A stretch of DNA of 64,000 bases from Octadecabacter dasysiphoniae (GCF_021532615.1 NZ_JAKGAQ010000001.1:372001-436000); one strand, 5' to 3'; shown: positions 52,123 through 61,540, numbered from the stretch's first letter. Numbers and translations are program-made. The notes: generated by a model not told the origin, from the sequence alone.

Positions 52123-53598
52123 TCATTCAGACCAGCTGACGCCGGTGAGGTCCACGGCGGCGGTCGGCTGATCGAGCCACAGACCGTTCAGACCTGCCTT
52201 GGCCACAGTGGGAACGGCGAGTTGGAACAGGTAGCCGTTGACGTAATCTTCTGAGATCAGCGTTTGGGCGGCGGCCATCAGTTCGCTGCGCATATCTGGA
52301 TCGGTGGTTGTGTTCAGCTTTTCCATGACCGCCTGAAAGACGATGTTGTCATATTGGAAATAATAATCCGGATTGGCGTAGATGCCGATGTCCATGGGTT
52401 CGGTGTGGGACACGATGGACATGCCGAAGTCTTTGGCTTTGAACACGTCTTCGAGCCACTGCGCCCATTCGAGATTAGAGATTTCAGCGGTGATGCCGAC
52501 CTCGCGCAGTTGGGCTGCGATGATTTCGCCGCCGCGACGTGCGTAAGACGGGGGCGGCAGTTTCAGGGTGGTGGTGAACCCGTCGGCAAAGCCTGCTTCG
52601 GCCAGCAGTTCGCGGGCGCGATCGGGATTGTGGGACGAGTTTTCAATCAGATCCACGTAGTCGGGATTGTGGGGGGCGAAATGCGTGCCGATGGGGGTGC
52701 CATAGCCGAACATCGCGCCGTCGATGATGGCCTGTCGGTCAATCGCAAGGCTGACGGCCTGACGCACCAGCACGTTGTCGAACGGGGGCATCTGGTTGTT
52801 CATGGACAGGATTGTTTCGCCTTCGGTGTTGCCAACGAGGACCTGGAAGCGCGGATCTGCTTCGAACTGGGGGAGGTTTTCGGGCGCGGGGAAGCCGACA
52901 AACGCGTCCACGTCTTCGGCCATGACGGCGGCGAAGGCGGCCGTTGGATCGCTGATAAAGCGGAATGTGGCGGATTCGAGCGCGGGGGCATCGCCCCAAT
53001 AGGCGTCATTGCGGGTCAGTTCGAGACGGTCGCCCTGCACCCAATCCGTGAAGGTAAACGCGCCTGTGCCGATTGGATTTGAGGCGATGGTTTCAATGGA
53101 TTCAGGCGCGACGATCACCGCGTCACCCCATGCCATGTTGAACAGGAAGGACCCGTTGGGCTGCGCCAATGTGACGGCGATGGTCGCCGGGTCGATGACC
53201 GTAACGTCAGCGATGTCGGCAAACAGGCCTTTTTGGGCATTTGTGCTGTCTTCGGCGCGCGCACGATCCAGCGAGAATTTCACATCTTCGGCGTCCATTG
53301 TGGTGCCGTCATGGAACATCACGCCGCTTTGCAATGTGAAGGTGTAGGTCAGCCCGTCTTCGGAAATGTCCCAGCTGGCCGCGAGGCCTGGCACGACGGA
53401 CCCGTCAGCCATGAACCGTGTCAGGCCTTCGAAGACGTTAGAATAGAGAACAGAATCAATGGCTTGTGCTGCGCCGCCTGTGGGGTCAAGGTTCGGTGGT
53501 TCCAACTGGATCGCAACCGTGATGTCGGTTTGGGCGGATGCCATGCCCGCTGTGAGGGCGAGCACGCTGGCGGACAGCAGTTTGGTGAAGTGGGTCAT
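52123..53598 (-). CDS. dppA: Peptide/nickel-type ABC transporter substrate-binding protein (DppA/OppA family)
   Basis: 491 residues: a signal peptide (cleavage after ASA near residue 22) and an SBP_bac_5 domain (ITVAIQLEPPNLDPTGGAAQAIDSVLYSNVFEGL; LTYTFTLQSGVMFHDGTTMDAEDVKFSLDRA). It gives the transporter its specificity, which is unknown. First gene of the transport part, 14 bp after the deacylase gene. Its stop is followed by the element described above. Confidence 0.94.
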   Translation of the reverse strand: MTHFTKLLSASVLALTAGMASAQTDITVAIQLEPPNLDPTGGAAQAIDSVLYSNVFEGLTRFMADGSVVPGLAASWDISEDGLTYTFTLQSGVMFHDGTTMDAEDVKFSLDRARAEDSTNAQKGLFADIADVTVIDPATIAVTLAQPNGSFLFNMAWGDAVIVAPESIETIASNPIGTGAFTFTDWVQGDRLELTRNDAYWGDAPALESATFRFISDPTAAFAAVMAEDVDAFVGFPAPENLPQFEADPRFQVLVGNTEGETILSMNNQMPPFDNVLVRQAVSLAIDRQAIIDGAMFGYGTPIGTHFAPHNPDYVDLIENSSHNPDRARELLAEAGFADGFTTTLKLPPPSYARRGGEIIAAQLREVGITAEISNLEWAQWLEDVFKAKDFGMSIVSHTEPMDIGIYANPDYYFQYDNIVFQAVMEKLNTTTDPDMRSELMAAAQTLISEDYVNGYLFQLAVPTVAKAGLNGLWLDQPTAAVDLTGVSWSE

Positions 53599-53612
53599 GT
53601 TGGTCCCTTTGG

Positions 53613-54902
53613 TTAATCGTCGGTGGGCAGCAGCAGTGCTGCCAGACTTCTGGCCATAATCTGCGCGCTGACCATCATATCGTCAACGCCGATGTATTCA
53701 TCCGGTTTATGGGCGAGTTCGAGAATGCCCGGACCATAGGCCACGCAGTTCTTGAGTTTGCCGATCCGGTCGATGTGTTTTTGATCATATGTGCCGGGGC
53801 TGGCGACAAATTCAGCCGGTTTGCCCAGTACTTTTTCGATTTGCCCTGCAAGCGTCGCTGCGATGGGCGCGTTGCGATCTGTCATGGAAGGCAGGACGTG
53901 GTTAATTTCGCGCAGGTCATAGCTGAATTTATCGCGCGAAGATTTGAGGCCATCAAGAAGGGCCGTGACTTCGCCGCGCACCTGATCAAGCGGTTCTTCG
54001 TCAAGGAAGCGGCGATCGATGACGATGCGGCAGGAATCCGGCACGCAGTGGGCGGGCAATCCGTTGAAATCGTCGTTTTGTTCTTTCTGGCCGCCATGGA
54101 TCGAGTTGATGTTCATAGTGGATTGGCGTGCGCCTTCGGGGACGACGGGCATATCGGTGCGGCGCGTGGCCATGGCGGGAAACAGGTCGGTTTCGAATTT
54201 ATCGAGGACCGCGCCCATGTGGCGCACGGCGCAATCACCCAAGAAGGGCATGGAGCCGTGGGCGATTTCACCGAATGTTTCGATTTCGGCCCACCAGCCG
54301 CCACGGTGACCAAGACAGACGCGGTCTTTGTTCAGGGGTTCTGGGATGATGACGTGTTGGACTTTGGCGGGATTGAAATAGCCCTTTTCGGCGAGATAGG
54401 CGACGCCGCCGTAGCCGCCCGATTCCTCGTCTGCGGTGCCGGAAATTTCGATGGCGCCGGCAAAATCGGGAAAGGTTTCAATGAAGGCTTCGGCGGCGAT
54501 GATCGACGTGGCAAGGCCGCCTTTCATGTCGCAGGCGCCACGCCCGTAGATTTTGCCATCGATCAGATCACCGCCAAAGGGGTCCGTCGTCCAGCCGTTG
54601 CCGACCTCGACCACGTCGGTGTGGCTGTTGAAATGCACACAATCGCCCGCGCTGCCGCCGCTTTTGTGGGCCACGATGTTCCAGCGGGGGTATTTTTCGC
54701 AATCACCGGGGGTGCCGTGGGCGCGGATTAGTTCGGTAGTGAAGCCGGATTTGGACAGGCGGCGATCCAGATAATCGCAGATGTCGCGGTAGTTTTCGCC
54801 CGGCGGGTTGAGGGTCGGGATGCGGATCAAATCTTGGGTCAGGGCGATCAGATCATCGCGTTTGTCCGCGATGCGCGCGAGGAGGGGGGTCAGGTCTGTC
54901 AT
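53613..54902 (-). CDS. M20-family deacylase (ArgE/DapE type)
   Basis: 429 residues; zinc amidohydrolase fold. HFNSHTDVVEVG carries metal His/Asp, GRGACDMKGGLATSI the bridging Asp, and GTADEESGGYGG the catalytic Glu pair. Enzymes of this group remove acyl groups from amino acids (acetylornithine, succinyl-DAP and others). As head of the peptide-import run, it is likely catabolic rather than biosynthetic, acting on an imported N-acyl amino acid or peptide. Confidence 0.93.
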   Translation of the reverse strand: MTDLTPLLARIADKRDDLIALTQDLIRIPTLNPPGENYRDICDYLDRRLSKSGFTTELIRAHGTPGDCEKYPRWNIVAHKSGGSAGDCVHFNSHTDVVEVGNGWTTDPFGGDLIDGKIYGRGACDMKGGLATSIIAAEAFIETFPDFAGAIEISGTADEESGGYGGVAYLAEKGYFNPAKVQHVIIPEPLNKDRVCLGHRGGWWAEIETFGEIAHGSMPFLGDCAVRHMGAVLDKFETDLFPAMATRRTDMPVVPEGARQSTMNINSIHGGQKEQNDDFNGLPAHCVPDSCRIVIDRRFLDEEPLDQVRGEVTALLDGLKSSRDKFSYDLREINHVLPSMTDRNAPIAATLAGQIEKVLGKPAEFVASPGTYDQKHIDRIGKLKNCVAYGPGILELAHKPDEYIGVDDMMVSAQIMARSLAALLLPTDD

Positions 54903-54947
54903 TGCACAACTATCGGCGCGGCTGTGGGAACCTGCAAGGGGGGACGA

Positions 54948-56618
54948 TCAGGCGGCCACTTCTTTGGTGTTGTGGACGCGAAAGCAGTTTCGCCCTGCGG
55001 ATTTCGCCGCATAAAGGGCGGCGTCGGCGTTGCTGAAGACCTTGCCTTGGGTTCGGGTCGGGCCGGTCTGGACTGCGCAGCCGATGCTAACCCCGATGGC
55101 GCAGGTGGTGTTGGCGAAGGCGATTGGTTTTTGCACGTCTTCGATGATCGCGGTGCATGTGGTTTCAAGGGACTGCTGGGTCGGGGCGGTTTCGAAGAAC
55201 ACCGCGAATTCGTCGCCGCCGATCCGTGCGACAAGGCCCGTGTCTGCGATAATGCGCCCAAGGGTCGCCGCAACAGAGGCCAAGACAGCATCCCCCGCCG
55301 CGTGGCCCAATGTGTCGTTCACCTTTTTGAAGTGATCCAGATCGAGGTGAAGCGCGGCATAGGTTTGATCGGGCCGCAGGTTTTCAAAGAAGGTTGCGGC
55401 GGTTTCATCCAGCATCCTTCGATTGGCCAGACCTGTTAGGGCATCATGGCGCGAATCGTGCAGCAGCTGGGCCTTTGCATCTTCGAGTTCTTTGGCGCGT
55501 CCGTAGTCTTCGGTGACGTCGATGTTGACCCCGATCAGTTTGGGAAGTTTGCCGGGCACATCAACCTGACTGGCGCGACTGCGGACATGGCGTACGCCGC
55601 CATCTGCGTGGATGACCCTGTAATCGCGCCGGAAATCGAGCCCGTTTTTCTGACAATGGTCCGAATAGGCGAGGGTATCGGCAAGGTCATCGGGGTGAAG
55701 GTAGGTTTCCCACAATTCACCGCTGCGTTTGTTTTTACCATCCGTGAGCCCGTACATCTGAAGCATAGTGTCGTCCCAAAAGACGGTGCCGGTGTTGGGA
55801 TCAAATTCCCAAATGCCGATTTCGGATGCATCAATCGCCAGCCGCAGCGTTTCGACCAGCTGTGTGATGTCCGCCTCGCTTTGGCGCAGGGCGGTGATGT
55901 CTGAATCAGTGCCAACAATCCGTGTCGGCAGGCCGGTGTCATCGCGCGCCATCACCTTTGAGGAGCACAAAACCCAGAACCAATGGCCGTCGGCGTGCCT
56001 GCGCCGGTATTGAATGTTGACCGTGTCCGAGGTGCCGCGGGTTTGCCTGCCAAAGACATTTTTCAGGGCCTCGCGGTCATCGGGATGGATTTGATCCAGC
56101 CAATCGGCCCCGAAATTGTTAACGTCGTCGTCAGGGGACAGGCCGCGCATGCGCCGCCATGCCTGCGAGACGATGAAGGTGTTTGACCGCGTGTTGTAAT
56201 CCCAAACCCCTTGATCGAGGTGATCCATCAGATATTTGAGTTTCAGATCGTCGTGTTGTGGCGTCGCATCTGCCTGACACAACAGGCCCGAAAACGCGCC
56301 ATCCACCCAAAGCCCGCAAACGCACAGATCCATCGTCGTTCCGTTGTCGTCAATTGAGCAGTGCAGGCGGTCGTCAGGCACCGCATCACCACGCTGGCAG
56401 CGGGTGAGAAACCGGGTGAAGGGGGCTTTGTGCGGTTGCGTTAGCAGATCTGTGAAGGGGCGGCCCGATGCTGGTTTGGAATCCTGGCTGGTTTGGCGAT
56501 CAAACAGCGGGTTCGTGAGCCATATTTCACCCTGTGGTCCCAACAGAAGTGCGGGCAGGCTGAGGTGGGTTATGACGGCGCTAAAATGGCGGCGGGTTGC
56601 ACAGGCATCCAGTGTCAT
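54948..56618 (-). CDS. Diguanylate cyclase with PAS domains (GGDEF)
   Basis: 556 residues from the ATG at 56618. An N-terminal PAS-like region (about 1-110), two PAS-PAC units (about 115-235, ending HWFWVLCSSKVMARD; about 245-375) and a C-terminal GGDEF domain: RHDALTGLANRRML, LDLDHFKKVNDTLGHAAGD and the intact active site GGDEF near 467-471. The RxxD product-inhibition site expected five residues before GGDEF is absent (ADTG there), so inhibition by c-di-GMP may be weak. No membrane span; a cytoplasmic sensor. A GTG at 56672 is a less likely start. Separated from its neighbours by about 45 and 145 bp. Confidence 0.92.
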   Translation of the reverse strand: MTLDACATRRHFSAVITHLSLPALLLGPQGEIWLTNPLFDRQTSQDSKPASGRPFTDLLTQPHKAPFTRFLTRCQRGDAVPDDRLHCSIDDNGTTMDLCVCGLWVDGAFSGLLCQADATPQHDDLKLKYLMDHLDQGVWDYNTRSNTFIVSQAWRRMRGLSPDDDVNNFGADWLDQIHPDDREALKNVFGRQTRGTSDTVNIQYRRRHADGHWFWVLCSSKVMARDDTGLPTRIVGTDSDITALRQSEADITQLVETLRLAIDASEIGIWEFDPNTGTVFWDDTMLQMYGLTDGKNKRSGELWETYLHPDDLADTLAYSDHCQKNGLDFRRDYRVIHADGGVRHVRSRASQVDVPGKLPKLIGVNIDVTEDYGRAKELEDAKAQLLHDSRHDALTGLANRRMLDETAATFFENLRPDQTYAALHLDLDHFKKVNDTLGHAAGDAVLASVAATLGRIIADTGLVARIGGDEFAVFFETAPTQQSLETTCTAIIEDVQKPIAFANTTCAIGVSIGCAVQTGPTRTQGKVFSNADAALYAAKSAGRNCFRVHNTKEVAA

Positions 56619-56763
56619 GGTTCGTCGCGTCCTTTGGATCGAATCGATGGCTGCGGTCGTGATTTTTGCCACCGTAAACGAATTTCGGGAACGAAGGGTT
56701 ACCGCGAAAAATGTCGCGTGTTCTGAGTGCTACGGCCTGCGGGGGCGTCGCTGGGTGCGCAAT

Positions 56764-58044
56764 TTACTGTGCGTTGGCCAGTATCAGGCGCGCGGTGCCG
56801 ATCGCGGCATCTGTGTGGTCTGCTTGCGCGATATCACGGCCCATGACGCGGGCGCGGATGGCCGTCCACACATCGTTTGACGCACCTCCGCCCGCCGTGA
56901 CCAAGGACACAGGGGCAGGGGCGCCGCGCGCGGCCATTTCAGCGTAACAGCGCGCTTCTATGCGGGCGATGCTTTCGAACAATCCGTGCAGGAATTCGGC
57001 GTCATCCGCGGGCCGTGGCGTCATGCGCGGGGCGAGGCTGGGATCGTTGATCGGGAACCGTTCGCCGGGGGTGGTCAAGGGGTAGTAGTCCAGCGCGCTG
57101 GCGTGGGTCGGGTCGATCTGTTTGGACAGATCGACAAGTTGGGGCACCGTGAACAAAGAGGCCAAAACGCCGCCCCCCGTGTTGGACGCCCCCCCGACAA
57201 GCCAGCCATCGCCCAAACGGTGCGAATACAGACCGATATCAGGGGCATCGATGCGCACATCGCTGAGGAGTTTCACCGCGAGCGTCGTGCCGATCGATGT
57301 GACCGCCGCCCCGATTTGTAGGGGCGCCGCCGCCAGAAACGCGGCGATGCTGTCGGTCGTGCCAACGTGGATCATGACATCGTCGGCAAACCCGAACGTC
57401 GTGGCGATTGTCGCGGCGATGGGGTGAACGGGCGTGCCTGCGGGCAGAACGTCGGGCAACAGATTTGCCGGCAGACCTGCGGTTTCAAACCACGCGGGCC
57501 ATGCGTTGGTATCGGGGTCAAACCCTGTCTTGAGCGCGTTGTTGTGATCCGAAAACCCGCCACGCCCCATCAGTTTGGCGGCGATAAAATCCGCCTGATG
57601 GAGGAGGTGGCGCGCGCGGTTGTCGGTGTCTTGTGACACCAGATACAGCGCGCGGGCCGCGGCGGAACTGGTGCCGCGTGTGATGTGGGGATCGGGCGCG
57701 AGGGCGGCGATGGCATCTGCCTGCGCATTAAAACCGCCGGAATTATACATCAGCCCACGGGTCACCGGGGTCAGGTCGGCCGCACACAACACCATGCTGC
57801 CCGATGTGCCATCCACGCCGATGCGTTTGATGGTGCGCGGGTCATGGCCGTCAGCGCGCAGCGTTTCCATTTGCGCCGCAAGGCAGGCGGCAGCACCGTG
57901 CCACCACGCCATTGCATCAATGTTGTCGGGGTCTGTCGCAGGATAGGGTGCGCGGGCCATGGACACCACGTTGCCCGCATCATCCAAAACAGCCGAGCGC
58001 ACGCCCGATGTGCCCAGATCAAGACCAAGCGAAAGCTGGGTCAT
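56764..58044 (-). CDS. FGGY-family carbohydrate kinase
   Basis: 426 residues. SLGLDLGTSGVRSAVLDDAG is the N-terminal phosphate loop; GVDGTSGSMVL, IHVGTTDSIAAFL and the C-terminal TAGGGASNDVWTAIRARVMG complete the ASKHA fold. It phosphorylates a sugar or polyol, and the product is probably cut by the adjacent class II aldolase. It is shorter than xylulokinase/glycerol kinase (about 480-500). The ATG at 58044 overlaps the aldolase stop; the open frame to 58134 is inside the aldolase gene. Confidence 0.92.
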   Translation of the reverse strand: MTQLSLGLDLGTSGVRSAVLDDAGNVVSMARAPYPATDPDNIDAMAWWHGAAACLAAQMETLRADGHDPRTIKRIGVDGTSGSMVLCAADLTPVTRGLMYNSGGFNAQADAIAALAPDPHITRGTSSAAARALYLVSQDTDNRARHLLHQADFIAAKLMGRGGFSDHNNALKTGFDPDTNAWPAWFETAGLPANLLPDVLPAGTPVHPIAATIATTFGFADDVMIHVGTTDSIAAFLAAAPLQIGAAVTSIGTTLAVKLLSDVRIDAPDIGLYSHRLGDGWLVGGASNTGGGVLASLFTVPQLVDLSKQIDPTHASALDYYPLTTPGERFPINDPSLAPRMTPRPADDAEFLHGLFESIARIEARCYAEMAARGAPAPVSLVTAGGGASNDVWTAIRARVMGRDIAQADHTDAAIGTARLILANAQ

Positions 58045-59006
58045 GAGCGCGCGGCCAAGGCCTGGCGGTATTTTTCCGCGTCCCAGTTCAGCAATTCTGC
58101 TTCTGCGTCGTTGCCGATGGGGGTGGCTGTCCAATCATTGGGCAGGCGCGACAACACATCTGACAGACATTTCAACATGGCGCGCTGGGAGGGTGTTGCA
58201 TCATCGCGAAGGGCAACGCCAACACCCGCAAAGACCACAGCAGGTGGTTTGCCATCGTGATCCGCGCGCGGCAGGGCGGGGCCGAGGAACACGACGTGGT
58301 CGGGGTAGTATGACCCACCCGTCGCATAGGCGGTGGCGATGGGATCTGTCGCGATCCAGCTTTCGGCGGCCCAGTGAAACCCGTCGGGCGCTGATGTTGT
58401 GGGCAGCGCTGCGGGCCGCGTTTTTACGGGCATCGCCAGCAGTGTTTCGACGTTTTCCATAAGGGCTGTCACGTCTTGCACGGTTGCGCCGCAGCAGATC
58501 AACCCGTGGTTTTCGAGCACGATCACCTGCGTTTCGGGCGTGATCCGCGCGAGAATTTCCCGTGTCAGCGGCAGGCCCGGTTTCGCATAAGGCACAAAGA
58601 CGGCCGGCATCTGCGACAGTTTTTCAGCGGCCACGGCACGCCCTTGTGGGGTGATGCTGTGGGTCAGGGATGCGATGGAATGGGTGTGCGCGACAACGGC
58701 CCAATCCAGTGCCGCGTGAAAGGTGGTTTCGATCGACGGGCGCAGGGTGTTGGCGGGATCAAGAACGGTGTCTTTACAGCTGCCATCCCCATCACCAAAG
58801 GCCTGCGCGCGGGCCGCGTCGCGATCAACCGCGACGAAAATATCGGTTTGTTCCGCATCAGCCAGTTCGGTGCCCGATGCCTTGATCCACATGACCGCGC
58901 CGTCCTTTATGGATGTGTTTCCACCCGGGCCCTGAACGCGCAGTGGATCAGACCCGAGGGCGGCGGACAGGGTGCAGAAGGCGGCGAAATCGGTCGGTTT
59001 GTTCAT
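58041..59006 (-). CDS. Class II aldolase/adducin-family protein
   Basis: 321 residues, longer than FucA (about 215) because of a C-terminal extension. VQGPGGNTSIKDG, WIKASGTEL, the zinc pair in VVAHTHSIASL and VLENHGLICCGATVQD are intact. Such enzymes split ketose 1-phosphates. With the FGGY kinase downstream it suggests a ketose (or sugar acid) route ending in dihydroxyacetone phosphate or a C2/C3 aldehyde; substrate unknown. The C-terminal ~100 residues look unlike adducin and may form a subunit contact. Confidence 0.88.
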   Translation of the reverse strand: MNKPTDFAAFCTLSAALGSDPLRVQGPGGNTSIKDGAVMWIKASGTELADAEQTDIFVAVDRDAARAQAFGDGDGSCKDTVLDPANTLRPSIETTFHAALDWAVVAHTHSIASLTHSITPQGRAVAAEKLSQMPAVFVPYAKPGLPLTREILARITPETQVIVLENHGLICCGATVQDVTALMENVETLLAMPVKTRPAALPTTSAPDGFHWAAESWIATDPIATAYATGGSYYPDHVVFLGPALPRADHDGKPPAVVFAGVGVALRDDATPSQRAMLKCLSDVLSRLPNDWTATPIGNDAEAELLNWDAEKYRQALAARS

Positions 59007-59009
59007 CGG

Positions 59010-59849
59010 TCAACTCAATCGGGTCAGGGTGTATGTGGGCAATGGGGCGGTGTCTTTGCGGGCCAGATCGTGGATCGTTTGTATCACATCGCCGGATCGG
59101 AACGCCGATGCATGAAGCCCGCCCTGGATAAACAGGGTCGACCAGCCCGCGCCGTGCCCCCCTGCAATGTCGTGTTCCAGACTGTCCCCGACCATCAACA
59201 AGCGGTCGGTTTGCAGGGTTTCGGCGATGGCGGTGAAAACGGGTTGATGCGGTTTGCCGTAAAATCGGGTGTCGCCGCCGCGGTCTTGATAATCATGGGC
59301 CAGCGCACCGGGGGACAGCACGACAACGCCGTCCGCGCGCGGTGAGGCGCGATCAGGGTTGGTGCACAGCATCGGCAGGCCGCGTGTTTTGGCGTCAGAT
59401 AATATCTGGGCGAAGTCATCTGCGCCCGCGCCGTCCGGCAATCCCATAAGCAAGACGGCATCGGCCTGCGCTAAATCGTCGGTTAATGTGATGTCCAACC
59501 CCTTGGCCCAACCCTGCGCGTCGCCGTGGGCGCGGGTGATCGGATAAAGGGATGTGTAGGCAAGGCGCTGTGCTGCGATATCACGCCAAAGCGCTTCGCC
59601 TGATGTCATGACCGTTTCGAACAGGTCCGCATCAAAGCCCATGGCAGTGATCCTGTTGGCATTCGGGGCGGATCGTTTGCCCGAATTGGACAGAACGGCA
59701 AGGCGCACACCTTTGGTTTTCAGGGCGCGCAGGGTTTCTATCGCCAGAGGATAGGGCGCGCTGCCATCATGCAGCACGCCCCATTGATCCAGAACAATCG
59801 CGTCAAACTGATCGGCGATGTCATGCAGGCTTTGGATGGCCTGTGTCAT
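59010..59849 (-). CDS. HAD-superfamily hydrolase, TIGR01459-like (NagD class)
   Basis: 279 residues with the NagD-type IIA fold: IVLDQWGVLHDGSAPYPLA is motif I, VLSNSGKRS motif II, and MVGDSLEHDIAGGHGAGW motif IV. Motif I is D-Q-W rather than D-x-D, so the usual second aspartate (acid/base) is missing; I associate this D-x-W-G-V pattern with the TIGR01459 group, where it is general. Probable sugar-phosphate related function in the locus, but the catalytic status is uncertain. Confidence 0.85.
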   Translation of the reverse strand: MTQAIQSLHDIADQFDAIVLDQWGVLHDGSAPYPLAIETLRALKTKGVRLAVLSNSGKRSAPNANRITAMGFDADLFETVMTSGEALWRDIAAQRLAYTSLYPITRAHGDAQGWAKGLDITLTDDLAQADAVLLMGLPDGAGADDFAQILSDAKTRGLPMLCTNPDRASPRADGVVVLSPGALAHDYQDRGGDTRFYGKPHQPVFTAIAETLQTDRLLMVGDSLEHDIAGGHGAGWSTLFIQGGLHASAFRSGDVIQTIHDLARKDTAPLPTYTLTRLS

Positions 59850-59852
59850 TGC

Positions 59853-60785
59853 CTATTTCGGGTCTGCTTTGGGTGCGACGAGGCTGGCGATATAGGCGTC
59901 GACCTCATCCGGTTTCAGCCCAGGCGCGGCCTTTTCGACCATGCCCGGTGCCATATCACCGAAGTAGAATTTATAGCCCGGAATGTGCTGGCGGCGTTTG
60001 CGCAGCGGCATGCCGTCGTAAGGAAACACGTCAGAGCGTTCGTTGGCCACTTTGTCATGACACGCGAGGATGTAATCGGCGCGCTTGTCGAGTTCTTCGA
60101 CGGATTTCCATCCCTCAAACGAGTTCACGAAACGCGCGGGCACCCAGTAGCGCCAGCCTTCGTCGGGGTTGGGTTCCATGTTGCGTTCCTGAAAGATCGC
60201 ATCGCCCGCGACAACGATGTCGCCCATGGCGGTGGCGACGGTGACGGCCATGTGGCCGACGGAATGGCCGGGGGTGTGGAACATGGTGATGCCGGGGAGG
60301 ACTTCTGTTTCGTCCTCAATCGCTTCGAACGCGCAACCTGCATAGGCGGGTTCAATATCCAGCACGCCAGATTCATAGGTGCGGTAGTACAGCGGCAGCG
60401 GGTTATAGGCCATTTCGATTTCGGCCTTGGGCGCGATGTAGCGCGCGTTTTTGAACTGTTTCATGTTCTGCACATGGTCCCAGTGCAGGTGGGTGAAGAC
60501 AATCGCGTCAATTTCATCGGGGTGCACGCCGAGCTTTTGTTCAAGGTGTTCGTGCACTTGAAGGCAGCCGCGTTTGTCGCATTTGTGGTGGTATTTTGTG
60601 GCGCGTTCTTCGTCGCACAATCCGGTGTCGATCAGGATTTTGTGGGTGCCTGTGTCGACGTAGTGGCAATACACGGGGTTCCAGATTTTCTGGCCCGCGG
60701 GGCCCTTCCAGAAGATGTAAGTGCCAAGGTCGGCCTCAAGCCAGCCCGTGTTGATTGGATAGATTTTGGTTTCCTGTACGCCCAT
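59853..60785 (-). CDS. Metallo-beta-lactamase-fold hydrolase, N-acyl-homoserine-lactonase family
   Basis: 310 residues from the ATG at 60785 (GGAGG 6 bases ahead). The zinc motif FTHLHWDHVQNM, HTPGHSVGHMAV, and VAGDAIF (Asp) are intact, as in AiiA/AttM-type lactonases. In a sugar locus the enzyme is more likely to open a sugar or gamma-lactone than a quorum signal. First gene of a four-gene run (MBL, HAD, aldolase, kinase) and preceded by a GntR-type operator. Confidence 0.85.
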   Translation of the reverse strand: MGVQETKIYPINTGWLEADLGTYIFWKGPAGQKIWNPVYCHYVDTGTHKILIDTGLCDEERATKYHHKCDKRGCLQVHEHLEQKLGVHPDEIDAIVFTHLHWDHVQNMKQFKNARYIAPKAEIEMAYNPLPLYYRTYESGVLDIEPAYAGCAFEAIEDETEVLPGITMFHTPGHSVGHMAVTVATAMGDIVVAGDAIFQERNMEPNPDEGWRYWVPARFVNSFEGWKSVEELDKRADYILACHDKVANERSDVFPYDGMPLRKRRQHIPGYKFYFGDMAPGMVEKAAPGLKPDEVDAYIASLVAPKADPK

Positions 60786-60813
60786 TTTGGCCCTCCATGT
60801 GCTGCGACTCGTC

Positions 60814-60825
60814 TTTGTATACAAA
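60814..60825. promoter_or_regulatory. FCD/GntR-type operator upstream of the MBL gene
   Basis: TTTGTATACAAA is a perfect 12-bp palindrome 29 bp upstream of the MBL start, matching the T-x-G-T-x-x-x-A-C-x-A core of FadR-subfamily operators. Ten of its bases recur at 61627. Confidence 0.65.
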
Positions 60826-60871
60826 TGACTAGTCTTGTGTGCGAGGGCAACCCGAAAGTTGGCGGGGAGGT

Positions 60872-61540
60872 CTAATTTGCGGCCAGTGTCTGGCGAAAGC
60901 TGACGGCCATGTGGGCGCGCATCCCGTTTGATGCTTCGTCCGAATCCTCTGAAAAGATGGACGCAATCAGCTTTTCGTGGCTTTGGGCAGAGGCGACAAG
61001 ATCAGCCTTGGTTGCGAATTTTTTGGCACGGAACGGGCCGGTGCGGCGGCGGAATTCACTGGCCAGTTCGGCCATGTAGGGGTTTCCGGTTGCGCGATAG
61101 ATCGCCTCGTGGAGGTCTTCGTTGGCGCGCTGATAGGCGGATCGTTCGCCGATTTCGGCGGCAGCGATGCAGGCGGCCTGTGCGGCCTCAATTTCAACCC
61201 GTGCCAATAAACTAAGGCGCTGGGCGGCGATGCGGGCGCATGCTGCTTCAATTTCATGCATGGCTTCAAAGACTTGGCTCAATTCCTCGCGTGTATATTG
61301 CGCCACGCGCACGCCGCGTTTTTCGCCCGGTATAAGAATGCCTTGTGCGACCAGACGCGACAGGGCTTCGCGCACGGGGGTGCGGGACACGCCGAAACGT
61401 TCTGTCAGTTTCACTTCGTCCAGACGTTCACCGGGGGCCAGGGCGCCTGCCGCGATGTCGTTCATCAGTTCTGTTTCGATGTGTTTGACTGTGCTGCCGC
61501 GTGGCGCGCCATTTGGTTTTGCGTCAGAAGTGTTTGCCAT
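60872..61540 (-). CDS. GntR-family regulator (FadR/FCD subfamily)
   Basis: 222 residues. The winged helix (LMNDIAAGALAPGERLDEVKLTERFGVSRTPVREALSRLVAQGIL) is followed by an FCD domain (about 95-215; RRRTGPFRAKKF, SHEKLIASIF) that binds small organic acids, often with metal. It lies between the catabolic run and the divergent importer, with matching palindromes at both flanks, so it is predicted to repress both units until its ligand (a substrate of the locus) is present. Confidence 0.93.
   Translation of the reverse strand: MANTSDAKPNGAPRGSTVKHIETELMNDIAAGALAPGERLDEVKLTERFGVSRTPVREALSRLVAQGILIPGEKRGVRVAQYTREELSQVFEAMHEIEAACARIAAQRLSLLARVEIEAAQAACIAAAEIGERSAYQRANEDLHEAIYRATGNPYMAELASEFRRRTGPFRAKKFATKADLVASAQSHEKLIASIFSEDSDEASNGMRAHMAVSFRQTLAAN

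Noticed and set aside
59853..60785. Quorum-quenching AHL lactonase
   Set aside because: The fold and motif fit, but the sugar-locus context and GntR control make a sugar or other lactone substrate at least as likely; no specific quorum call is made.
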